Shown here: one piece after another, positions 23,780 through 34,400 of the stretch
Position numbering within the stretch: position 1 is the first letter of the stretch
Layout: each line of letters starts with the position of its first letter
Origin: Undaria pinnatifida
Taxonomy: Eukaryota; Sar; Phaeophyceae; Laminariales; Alariaceae
Assembly: GCA_012845835.1 (NCBI GenBank)
Contig: JABAKD010000002.1
Location: forward strand, 20,784,129 to 20,848,128
Reading direction: 5' to 3'
DNA length: 64,000 nt
Translations under genes and position numbers: made by a program
Notes under the pieces: model-generated
What the model was told of the DNA's origin: nothing
The model's database searches: none
Seen by the model: the letters and a program-made list of their open reading frames with translations, nothing else

Positions 23780-24663
23780 TGACGCCCCCCCTCCCCCCCC
23801 CCCCCCCTTCCCCCCTTCCCCCCTCCCCCCCTCCCCCCCCCCCCCCCTTCCCTCCTTTTCCCCTCCCCCCTCCCCCCTCCCCCCGGCCGCTTGGAGATGC
23901 CGACGGTGGATGGCGCTGCCGCAGTCTTTGCGCGTCGCTCTGCAGCTTTGCGTCTCTCCTTTTCATGCCAATTCCGCGTGAACAACTCGGCTCCCTCCTT
24001 TACTCGTCGAAATCATCTGCCGGCCTTCTGATCAGCCTTTTGCCACCCTTCGAATTTAATTCCAAAGACCGGCATATCCTCCTTTAGATGAGCCATCCAG
24101 TCCTTCTCTTGCCCCCCTGAGTAGCCCTTACCCCCAACAAGCTCCCCAAACATCACCCTCTGTGGCAGACGCTCCTCCCCCATACGGGCTGCAAATCCCG
24201 CAAACAATGTCCTCCGTTTGCGCACGATCACCTCCATACTCTCGCAAGCTGTCTTGGCAAGCGCGTCGACCTACGATAGGGTGTGGTCGTCGCGCTTCCG
24301 TTTCCGCCATCCGAGGCATCGGCGGAGGATGGAGTGGTGAACCCGTCGTAGCCTGTCATAGTCAGGCTTGTTCGGGCTCCACGTCATGCAACCGTAAAGC
24401 AGTGTCTCGACCACTTCAGCTTTCAGCAACCACACCTTCAACCGTAAGCGCACACCCGGGTGATCATAGATTTCCATCATGTACCGCTGGAAGCACGCCC
24501 AGGCCCTCTGAAGACGCCGCGTTATTCCAATGCTAAGGTCTCTGTCTGCGGTGATAGCCCCGCCCGAATACACAAACTCGATTGTTTGTATATCTTGCCG
24601 GCTGCATTGATGGTGAACGACACCTTCCCCCCTTATGTTCCGCCCCCGCATCGCGTTCGGCAT
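23780..24663 (-). pseudogene. LINE reverse-transcriptase C-terminal remnant
   Basis: Reading from 24663 downward, the frame encodes the C-terminal part of a non-LTR retrotransposon polyprotein. Marks include LLYGCMTWSPNKPDYDRLRR and ILRRCLGWRKRKRDDHT, then DALAKTACESMEVIVRKRRT, a block typical of the region after the RT domain in CR1/Jockey-like LINEs. Two in-frame stops break it: TAG in the TLS-x-VDALAKT context (about 24276) and TGA before FRRVKEGAELFTRNW (about 24020). The frame ends in a long C/G tract (23787-23883 on the plus strand). This copy is dead and 5' truncated. It does not obviously belong to the same family as the poly(C)-tailed LINE copies. Confidence 0.8.
23786..23884 (+). 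repeat. Poly-C/T tract
   Basis: About 100 bases of C runs broken by TT, following the LINE remnant read on the opposite strand. Confidence 0.9.
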
Positions 24664-25426
24664 TGCATGGCCAAATCACCAGCGTTTGTAAGGTCGATAT
24701 CTGTTTTGTAGTTTGTGACCACAGCAGCAGTAGTATAGTAGTCCATGTAGGAGGAGGCATCGGCACGAACACTGGTTGTCCTGGATGTGTATCAGATGGG
24801 CGGAAACATCAGTTTAATATGAAGAACACACACGCTGTATCGAACGCGTTTCCCCCTCCATTCCCTGGCATCCCCTTATTTGTTACGCCGATAATGAATG
24901 GGAAAAAAAAACGGCGTATCGATTATAGACTCATGATATCGAAATCGATTTGATTTTTTTATTTATCGGTCGACCGAGACCGTGAACTCGTCTGGAGTCA
25001 ACGTTATTGTGCCTTACCCCTGGCGCGGTTGGTGCGGAACACTACCAACCAACCGCAGTAGTTCCTTTAAAGGGGCATGTCCTCGAAAATGTCACTTCCA
25101 GAGAGGTGTTCCCAAAGCGTGGTTTGCTGTAGCTCGCTCGCACGGTAGGGAAACCGTCTCGAATTTCGATTCTCGGGTTTTGCGGTCCAGGCCACACTGC
25201 GACGCGAACACCCACTCCACTGGGCACCTTTCATCACGTTACTTGTCCTCACGAAGTTTCAGCTCATTTTGCATCACCTGTGTCTAGTTGTGTGCATCAT
25301 TCGGCAGCGCCTGGACTACTATCCCAGGTTCTCTGTGCACGGAGATGTTAAAATGCATCTATTAATAGGTTACCTACAGTAAGCTAGAAGAAGCGCAGCA
25401 AAGCTGTTTTTCTCGTCGTCGGGCTA

Positions 25427-25625
25427 CCTACTACTACTACTACTACTATTAATACTACTGCTACTACTACTACTACTGCTGCTACTACTACTACTGCTAC
25501 AACTACTACTACTGCTACTACTACTACTGCTACTACTACTACTGCTACTACTACTGCTACTACTACTACCACTACTATTAGTGTACTACAGCAGTACTGC
25601 TACTAGCACTACTACTACCACTAGG
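25427..25625 (+). repeat. (CTA)n microsatellite
   Basis: About 50 CTA/CTG triplets. The poly-Val reading on the minus strand is an artefact. Confidence 0.95.
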
Positions 25626-25969
25626 GGGGGGGATTGGAGGCCTATTGTGACCCAAAAAAGCAGCAGGCTATTCGGATAGACCAGCTAAAAAAGATTGAAA
25701 ATTCTAAAAAAGTAAAACTATCGCCATACCCCTAACTACTTGGTTTTAGTGTAGGTGCACAAAGAACTTGTATGTGATATATCTCGGAGGCGATGATTTC
25801 GATCTTGACGCCATACAGACACCTCACGCAGGCAAATGCCGTTCGGATGACTTGCTTTTTGTAGCACAGGAGTACAATTCACGTTGTTATATACAGAAAG
25901 GTGCGGAGAAACATGTTTCTCCTATTGATTCTGCCTCTTGCTCTTATGGCGTGCTTGAGTAGTGCAGAG

Positions 25970-26137
25970 ACACATAGTCATACTCTGCATTGGGATGTGC
26001 AGCATACATAGTCATACTCTGCATTGGGATGTGCAGCATACAGCAAAACAAACCCCGCTCGAATCGACGTACATAGTCATACTCTGCATTGGGATGTGCA
26101 GCATACAGCAAAACAAACCCCGCTCGAATCGACGTAC
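25970..26137 (+). repeat. Nested tandem repeat, 34-bp unit inside a 65-bp unit
   Basis: ACATAGTCATACTCTGCATT followed by GGGATGTGCAGCAT occurs three times. The second and third copies are each followed by an extra 31 bases ending CTCGAATCGACGT, giving a higher-order repeat. Confidence 0.95.
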
Positions 26138-26287
26138 CAGGTAGTATCCGTAGAGAACGATCTGGCGGAAAAAATCGTCCCTTCAGTCACTTTTCGGGGG
26201 ACCACGATCATCGACTTCGTGTTGGGCAATTCGAAAAAAGCAGAAGGAACCTCGACCAAGGGCAAACGAAAAAAAATGTCCAAGTGA
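26138..26287 (+). CDS. Possible terminal exon, basic C-terminus
   Basis: After a CAG at 26137 the frame VVSVENDLAEKIVPSVTFRG continues through GTTIIDFVLGNSKKAEGTS to a lysine-rich end (KGKRKKMSK) and a stop. Its amino-acid composition is more protein-like than nearby frames. No upstream exon could be joined and no family recognised. It may be a transposon fragment. Confidence 0.25.
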   Translation, partial: QVVSVENDLAEKIVPSVTFRGTTIIDFVLGNSKKAEGTSTKGKRKKMSK

Positions 26288-26527
26288 ACCGGGAGTGGTT
26301 GACAATGACTCGTATCATACGAGTAAGAGTGCGCGAGTACAGACAAATACACTTCTACAAGCTTGGAGTCTCACCCCAGGCGCGTGCTGAGAAGAAGCCT
26401 TGGCCAAGACTCAAGCCCAGCGGCACGTACAGCAACAACGTACACGTGGGCTAGAGGTGGGGCGCGCCGCCACAGAGGTATACGGGCGGCGCCGTACACC
26501 ATGCGCGGTGCAGCACGGCCCAGGAGC

Positions 26528-26563
26528 TTGCACAGCAGCAGCAGCAGCAGCAGCAGCAGCCAA
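26528..26563 (+). repeat. (CAG)n run
   Basis: About eleven CAG units in a row with no recognised gene around them. Confidence 0.9.
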
Positions 26564-27324
26564 GAAAACAAGGGATCAACCCCTACTGCTTGATCCCTTC
26601 GTATCACATATGGGGCAGCACTGTCGTGCTGCCGGCCGCCGAGCCCAAGGGGCCGCTCACGCTCGTGCGTCCATGTGTACGCTGCTGCTCTGCGCTCTGG
26701 GCTTGGGGCTGTACAGCAGTACGCTTCGTACGAGAGGCAAAGGCACCCCGGTGGGCTGACTTTTTTTTAGCGAAAGGGTGATGGCGGCCTGTGGCAGCAG
26801 TGCTTTTTTTATGAATGCTACGCTCCGAACAGATTTTTGCCGTGACGTGGTTTCGTTTTCCCCATCGCTGATTGGTTGATTTCCTAAAGAGATGTTTCGT
26901 AGAGAACGACCATGGGACATTTTTTTTCAAATTTTACGTCTCAAAATGTTGCCATTCCCGGGCCTAACTGCCGTGGTTGCTGCTGCTTTTACTTTTTGTG
27001 TCCGTCATATTCCTATTGACGCACATACGACCCGGTTATTCTGCTGCTCTATTAATGTAGTTTGCTTGCTACCGAATTTACTGCACCAATACGGAGGATA
27101 ACCCCGTCCACCCCTTCTCTCTGCGGCCGTCCCGTCAACCCTCTGCTACCACCCGTGTTGCAGTTGTTGGCCGTTCTGTGGGTAGCGGTAACGATCGTCT
27201 TCATCCCGAAGGAGCTCGCGGGTATTAAGCAGAGCTTCTCCAATCAGCACACTGGAGACGACGCGGGGGCAACATCGCCGACAGGGGTAAATGCCCAGGG
27301 TGGTCTATGGGAGAATGAGTCGTT

Positions 27325-27525
27325 CTACGGTAGCCCCCCTAACTTTTGCTCAACGAAATCGCCGGTTTTTGAAACCAGCACACACACGGCCGTATCTCCT
27401 GAAATACGATGCCTCAAGCATGAATATGTTTGAGGATGTTTTTGTCATAGCACCCTTCCTCGTATCTACAAGCCATGAAATGTTCATTAGAGAAGATCGC
27501 AGGTTTTGGGGGGGGGCTATCGTAG
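27325..27525. mobile_element. MITE, CTACGGTAGCCCCCC family, copy 1
   Basis: It begins CTACGGTAGCCCCCC and ends GGGGGGCTATCGTAG, forming terminal inverted repeats of about 15 bases. The interior shares GAAACCAGC, CGTATCTCCTGAAATAC and AGCCATGAAA words with copy 2 at 34543-34773. Confidence 0.75.
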
Positions 27526-27778
27526 AGTCAGTCGAATGCAATGCTTGAAACGTTGGTGTTTTCCCCAGCAAATTGAAAATTGAAACGGCCGTACGACCGA
27601 TGTGGTAGCTCCACAGCAGCAGCTGCTATTGGATACCTGGTATGTAGTTGTGCGCTGCACTTGATTGTGCATGTGGGCTGCCTCGGCGTTGGCGCGCCTT
27701 CGCCGAAGGTGCGGTCATTCCAAGGAATTATTAGACGCTATCGTGCGTGTGTAAGAACGTGCGCAGAAAGTTCTGAAG

Positions 27779-27982
27779 TCCGCCTTGCAAGCGGTTCTTA
27801 GTAGGAGGCAACTCACCCTTAATGAGACTCGCCAAAATGGCCCACGGCGCTGTGCGCTTGGTGCACGCAGTGTCTGCCTGGTCGATGAAAACCCGACGTG
27901 CTTCGTCCCGCCGGTGTAGGGATGCGAGGGGCTATCGTCCTACGGGCTAATGCCCTGCATGATACAATGAGCACCCCCCCCA
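27779..27982 (+). mobile_element. SINE-like element with poly(C) tail, copy 2
   Basis: It starts at CGCCTTGCAAGCGGTTCTTA and carries the family core (TGTCTGCCTGGTCGATGAAA, then CCCGACGTGC). It ends GAGCACCCCCCCC, a variant of the family's GAGTAC-C(n) end. Confidence 0.75.
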
Positions 27983-28339
27983 ACACGCACACCCTCGCGC
28001 TCACATGTAAGGTGTGGTGCGATGGTAATCGTTGTTTTCGAGTTCCGTGTTGAGAGGGGGCTGGCGCCCTCTTTTTTTTTTTATGTTCCTTCGCTTCTGT
28101 ATGATATGAGCACGTTGATGAATTGCCGCCCCCCCCGCTCGGAAACAATACAATGTTGCGGTGAAGGGGAGAGTCCCATCGGAGAGGCTGTTACCCCCGC
28201 CCTCCCCGCCATTCGGATATAACCAGAAGGATGCAACCGTCGGGGAACGTACAGCAAGCAGTAAATCGCGCAGACTCTCAGACTTGACGACCAGCATGCT
28301 GTCGATGGTCGAGACAATTTTTTCCAAAAGCACACCAGG

Positions 28340-28450
28340 AACTCGTCGCGCCCCCCCCCCCCCCATCGTTTCTCCCCCCATCCCTCACCCCCCCCCCCGC
28401 CGTCTTCCCCCCCCCTCCCTCCTCGCTCCCCCGTTCCCTCCCCTCGCCCC
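28340..28450 (+). repeat. C-run-rich tract upstream of the GlcNAc-transferase start
   Basis: Runs of 10 to 14 C separated by short T-containing words. It lies 5' of the first recognised exon of the glycosyltransferase, so it is more likely promoter, 5' UTR or intron than coding. Confidence 0.8.
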
Positions 28451-28496
28451 GGAACGTTTCGCTCGTTTCCCCTCGTCCTCCCTTCGTTGCGACGCG

Positions 28497-31400
28497 ATGC
28501 TGGTTGTCCAACTCGTCTCGCCTCGCGAAACGCGACCGGCCGTTGCCGTCCGTCGCTGGCGGGGTAATCAGGTGCCGTCGGTGCCGTCGTCACCGGTGAG
28601 AGTGGCACCGCCGAAACGCGTCAGACCGGACAGCAATCGGCCGAGGGGGGAGATCAGCATGGAGGAAATAACATCCAACATGAGGTCGTTTCTCAGCCAG
28701 CTGAACTCCGTATACAAAGATATTCAAGGCCCGGTGAGTCTTGCAAGATGGCACACGATATGTTGTGTTGCTGCTGCTTTTGCGGCTGCTGCTGCTGCTG
28801 CTGCTGTTGTCACCGTTGTTGCCGTGAGGCATGGGAAGAACCACGTTTTGTTATCTTGAACAAAACTATCCGAAGGGTGCGCCAGCTAGCCCGAAGGGTG
28901 CGCCAGCTAGCGTTGGGCTGCGAAAGCAACTGAGGTAAATCGACACACGACGCGTATGAAAAGACGTGGAAGTGTGGTGAGCTAAAGCTTTATTTTTCCC
29001 CATCCGCCGGAGGATAAAAAAAAAAAAAAAAAAAAAAAAAACTATCAAGTTATCGGAGTTGTTCTCTTCAAGATAACAAAACTCTTGATATTTCGGCGTT
29101 TTTTCTACCGTTCATTGTAAGCGCGCAGCAGCTGGAGTCGTATGATGCTGTGCGCGTGTCGTATACCGTATGGTCGTACGTTGTTTTTCTGGCGGACGCA
29201 TTTTCTACCTGAGAAGAAGCTCGAACTGCTACGTGCGACCGATAAGCTGCGATCGTGCTTTGTTTTTTTTTTCAGACATTTTTTTTTGCCGGTCAAGTCC
29301 TTCCTGGGTTGAGAACGTCTCCCACGTTTTCGGCACAATATCGTTGGGGCTGGTTACACGCCTTTTGAAAGGTCTCAGACAAGGCTTGCTTGGTTTGACA
29401 GCCACCTGACCACCTCACCTCTTGGCGTGTTTGTTTGCCACCGACCGTGGGCCGTACGGCTTGCAGCATTAAGCACCAGACCCACGTCTGTTGTGTATAC
29501 TTGGATGTATAGGACGCGGCTATAGCTCCACGAGAAACTGCACGAATATTACGTAGATGAGTACGCGCTTAGTAAACTGCTTCATGCATGCCCATTGCGG
29601 CTTTGTGGTTGGAGGCCATCACGTGTGCCTGGCGCTCTTCGTAACGTTTCAAGAGCTCTGTACTAGTAGTGCACAGGGTGGGTTTGCGGTACAGTTTAAT
29701 CCATACATGCTGTCGTGCTGCGGCTCTGGTCCGGTGCTATGCTCGTAATTCTATTTGGTGGTGTTGCTGTAGGTAGGTGTGGAATCTATGCAGCCATCCT
29801 CAACCCCACCCCCCCCCTGTGGCACAACAGAGAGGAGGACTCACATAGTAGGAGAATAAGGAATATACAAGGAGGAAGGGGATGCGTTAGAGGAGGAGTT
29901 GAGGAAATTAGACGTATGTGACATGGAAGAGTTTGGTATTTATAGACTGAAGAGTAGCGAGAAAACGACTGCTATCCCAGGAGATAGATGGTGGCGGCAG
30001 ACGGCGAAACGGGACTGGGATAGGATAAGCAAACAGTTTCTATGTAGTACATGGAAGAAGCGTAATGAGCGCCCAAATGTTGGAGGTGTCTCTATTAGGA
30101 GTAGGAACGGTGCTCCGTCTCGAAACGGATGCGTGGTCAATGGTCAAATGACAAAGGCAAGTAACAAATGAATACCCCCCCCCCCCCTCCCCCCCTCCCG
30201 CCCTCACGTGTGTGTTGACGTTTTTTCGCTGTCCTCCACGCGTGTGCTGTCCGCCTTATGTGTACTTTTTATCCGTTCCTGCCTTCCTGCCTTCCGTACC
30301 CCCCTGGGCAAAGAGTACGGTAAGAGAAGCACTTTTAAGGCCTTTGGTTTCAGCGGCTAAGGCTACTCACGCGAATGGCTGCAATACTCTTGACTCTTTT
30401 CACGTCTTAGGCTTTTGTTCTTTTTAGTTTCGCGAATACGCGGCCATCGAATTGTTGTTACGCTGCTCGAAATGAAAATTTGGGGTGTGACACTCAAAGG
30501 CTACGATAGTACCGCAGCTTTGTCCAAATAAAATTGGGGTATACTATAGCTAGTATAATAGCATCCCCATGCCCGTGGCCTTGTCGAAGTGAAAAGTGGG
30601 GTATGCTATAGCTAGTATAACATCCATCCTACCGCGACCTCTCTCCTCCCCTTCCTTTCCTCCCCACCCCCTCCCCCGTCTCATTCATATGCAAGTCCGC
30701 CTCATAAGCGGTTCTTAGTAGGATGCAGCTCACCCTTCATGCGACTCGCCGAACACCTCACGGCGCTTCGCGCTTGGTGCAAGCAATGCCTGCCTGGTCG
30801 GTGGAAACCCGACATGCTCCGTCCCGCCACTGTAGGGATGCGAGGGTCTAATAGCTATGGTCATAGGACTACGGCTATGCATGAGTGTCGAGTACCGCCC
30901 GCCCCCCCCTCTCTCACTTCGTCCATCCCTTTCCATCTCCCTTTCTTCCCGTTTCTCTCTCTCCATGTCGCCAGGAGCCGTTGAAAATCTGGGATTTGTA
31001 CAAGCAAGCAACAGACGAATGGCTGATGCCAATGGACAGGTGAGAGCCCGACCGACTGGCCGTCTGATCACCGACCGACCGACCGACCGTCTGACACGAC
31101 CGACCGACCGACCACCTCAACGACCACCACCTGAAGCGTCGGTTTGCTTAGGAGGTGGCGAAACTGCAGTCAGTCAGTACGAGTAGACTCGAGTATGTCG
31201 GTGTCGGTGTTTTTCTTACTCATTTTTTTTTATTTTGCCCGGCAGTCGGGTTCGGGAGCCCCCAGCTCCACTTTACCGTTTTAGAAACTTCACCCGTGTT
31301 TCGGGAACAAACTGATTGGAGTTTTTTGTTTTAGGTACGGTGGGTGGCCCCTCTGGAGATATCTCAAATTTCCTCCGGACCGTGTTGTCACACTTTTAGG

Positions 31401-34400
31401 GACCTCCTCCCTTATAGTGGACGTAACACTCAATAAGGGACCCCATGTCCCATAGATGGAGCCACCACACAGTGTCCCGGTTGAAAAACGGCACAGGGAC
31501 TGCTGGAAACCTCAAGAGAGGCCAAAAATTATCAAGGGATGTCCGTGCAGAAGGGACCCTGCCGCCCCGACGCGCCGTGGTCCCTAAAAAGGGGCCACCT
31601 ACTGTGGTATCAGGGTTAACCCCCCGTCTCCCGTCCCCCGCCCCCTCACAGGTGTGATGCAACTCCCCTCTATGTTCTGCTCTTCCTCTTACGCTGTCTC
31701 ACCCCCCCCATTCCACCACTCTCACTGCTGTAGTGGTGCTCACTACTTTTTATAGTGTAACTCCCCACTGCTGATTTATCCTCTTCCCCCCCCCATTCGC
31801 CCCCCTGCCCCCCTCATCGTAGTGGCACCTTGTATCTCCCCTCCGTTTTCTTCCCCTCCCTCCCCCCTTATCCCCCCCCCCCCTTACGAGCGGTTCTTCG
31901 GAGGATGCAGTTACTCTTCATGCGACTCGCCGAACACCTCACGGCGCTCCGCGCTTGGTGCAAGCAATGCCTGTCTGGTTGATGAAAACCCGATGCGCTC
32001 CGTCCCGGCATAGTAGGGGTGCGAGGGTCTAGGATCATACGACTACAGCCAAGCATGAATATCGAGTACGCCCTCCCCCCCCCCCCCCCCCCCTCTATGT
32101 CGCCCGCCTCCTCCTTCCTATGTTTTCCGTTGTTTTCGCGGTCGCTCGCTCCGCCCCGCCCCCCTCATCAGAGTGGCGTATTACCCGGGGAAACCCCCTC
32201 TGTTTTCAACGAAAACTATCCTTTTTTCTTCCGCCATGAAATGAGTACCCCCCCCCCCCCCCCCCCGCCTCTCCTAACCTGTACCGCTCCCCCCCTCCCC
32301 CGACCTGTCCACGGCCTCGTTGTTATCTTTCCATTTTTTTCGTGGGTTTTCACTCGCGCCGCAGGGACTTTGAGGGGCAGACCCTTTTCGATGTGAAGAA
32401 AGACGACAGCGTGTTCGTTAGCGTCGCTTCATACCGGGACGAGAACTGTCCGACTACCTTAAAAGAGATGTACTCGAAGGCGGACCATCCGGAGAAGCTG
32501 TTTATCGGACTGGTGCAGCAGGTGCGAGCGAATTATGAACTGAGGGGAGCGGAGGGAAGGGGAGGATAGGGAGTGGAGTGGAGTGGGGTCGGGTGGAGTG
32601 GAAAGGGATGGAATGGAAAGGATAGGACATGAATGTGAAGGGATGGAGTGGAAAGGAAGAGAAGGGAAGGGGAGGGAGTGGAGATGATGAACGGAATGGA
32701 AAGGAACGCAATAGAATGGAACGGACTGGAACGGACCGGAACGAAAGTTTAAGCCGCACCTTGTTGGTTGATCGTGCGCGGTAGGGAGAGAGATTGAAAC
32801 AAGGGACAGGGGAAGGGGAAGGGGAACAGAGGAAAAAGGAGAGCAGAGGGGGAGGGGTGGCAGAGAGACCGAGGAGGGGGGGACGGGGCAACATATTGGA
32901 AGACGGAGAGGGGTGTGCCGTGTGGGTAGAGGGGGGGGGGTGAGGGAGAAAAGGGCTATTATTATCCTGCCTTTGTTCTCGTTTAAAGTTCTGTTTTATT
33001 TATTTATGGTTCAGCTGCTTGAGTTCAGAATACTTTGCTGAAATCGCTTTACTTGTAGCGAACAGCTGTCCTTTACTTGTAGCTAAGTTTTGTTTTTCAC
33101 TCGCCTTTTCTTGTGTCCTGCTTTTGCACGTTTTTTGTTTGTTGCGTCCCGTCCCGCCCAATTTTTGCTGCCCATTTTTTTGCCACACTGTTTGTTTTGG
33201 TCGCTCGCCTGTACGTGTCTCTTTAGAACTGCGAGTCTAACTGTAGGACGGGGGTGCTCGAGGGCGGCGTGGTGGAGGACACTGAACCCGATATTAATTG
33301 CTACGAAGGTGAGGCAGGGGGCAATGTCGTCTGGGTCTGTGTTAGCGGTGGTTGGGTTGCCTTGGCTTCCCGGCCCTTGCCTTGCCTTGCCTTGCCTTGT
33401 CTTGCCTTGTCTTGCCTTGCCTTGTTGGCCTTGTCTTGCCTTGCCTTGCCCTGCCTTGCCCTGCCTTGCCTTGCCTTGCCTTGCCTTGCCTTGCCTTGCC
33501 TTGCCTTGCCTTGCCTTGCCTTGCCTTGCCTTGCCTTGCCTTGCCTTGCCTTGCCTTGCCTTGCCTTGTCTTGTCTTGTCTTGTCTTGTCTTGTCTTGTC
33601 TTGTCTTGTCGTGTCTTGTCTTGCCTTGTCTTGCCTTGTTCTGCTTTCCTTAGTGTGGCTTTCGTTTAGCTTTAGCTTTGCTTTGCTTTGCTTCAGCATA
33701 GCTTTAGCTTAGGTTTAGCTTGACTTTCGCTTAGCCTAGCACAGCTTTAGCTAGCTTAGATTTAGCTGAGCTTAATTTTAGCGTAAAGTTAGCTTTTACT
33801 TCAGCTGGCCTTAAAGTTAGCTCAAAGATAGCTTAGCTTTAGCTTACAGCTAGCTTAGCTTGAGAGTATGTCAACGGCTTAGCTTAGTGTCATCCATGTC
33901 TGTGTGCGTTTTTTTGGCGTTGTTTTTCCTGGCCTTGCCTTGCCTTGACCCCCCCCTTCCCCATCCTTTTGCCCGTTGTGGAGTCCAGTGTTTTGCGGCA
34001 CGGAGCTTGGGTCGGAGTACTGCCAGTCGGGAAATGTGCGAAATTTCTTGGTCGACGAAGCGGACGCTCTGGGCCCCGCTGTAGCCCGGTGAGAGTGGAA
34101 CGTTTTTATTGCCGGTGATGGGCGGAAAAGAAAAGGGGGAGTTATGATATGTTGGCGTTACGCCCTATTGCTTCAGTGCTACTGCAAAAACTGGTCCACA
34201 CTAATTCCAAGTATTTTTGTCCCCTACAACGTGAGTGTGGTTCTGGAAGTGTTGGTAAAGGTTAGTTGACTCCCACGTCGGTGAGTGTTGTAGTGTTTTT
34301 GTCGTACAGTAATGATTCAGGGCTTCTCACGGCTCAGACCCGTTCTCGCGGGTCGGATGGGGTCAGGGTGATCCGGCCCGACCCGTGATAATTGAGAAGC

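Noticed and set aside
33090-33712. 187-aa and 152-aa frames of LPCLA-type repeats
   Set aside because: All three plus frames and the minus frame are open because CCTTG has no stop words; the region is an intron of the GlcNAc-transferase.
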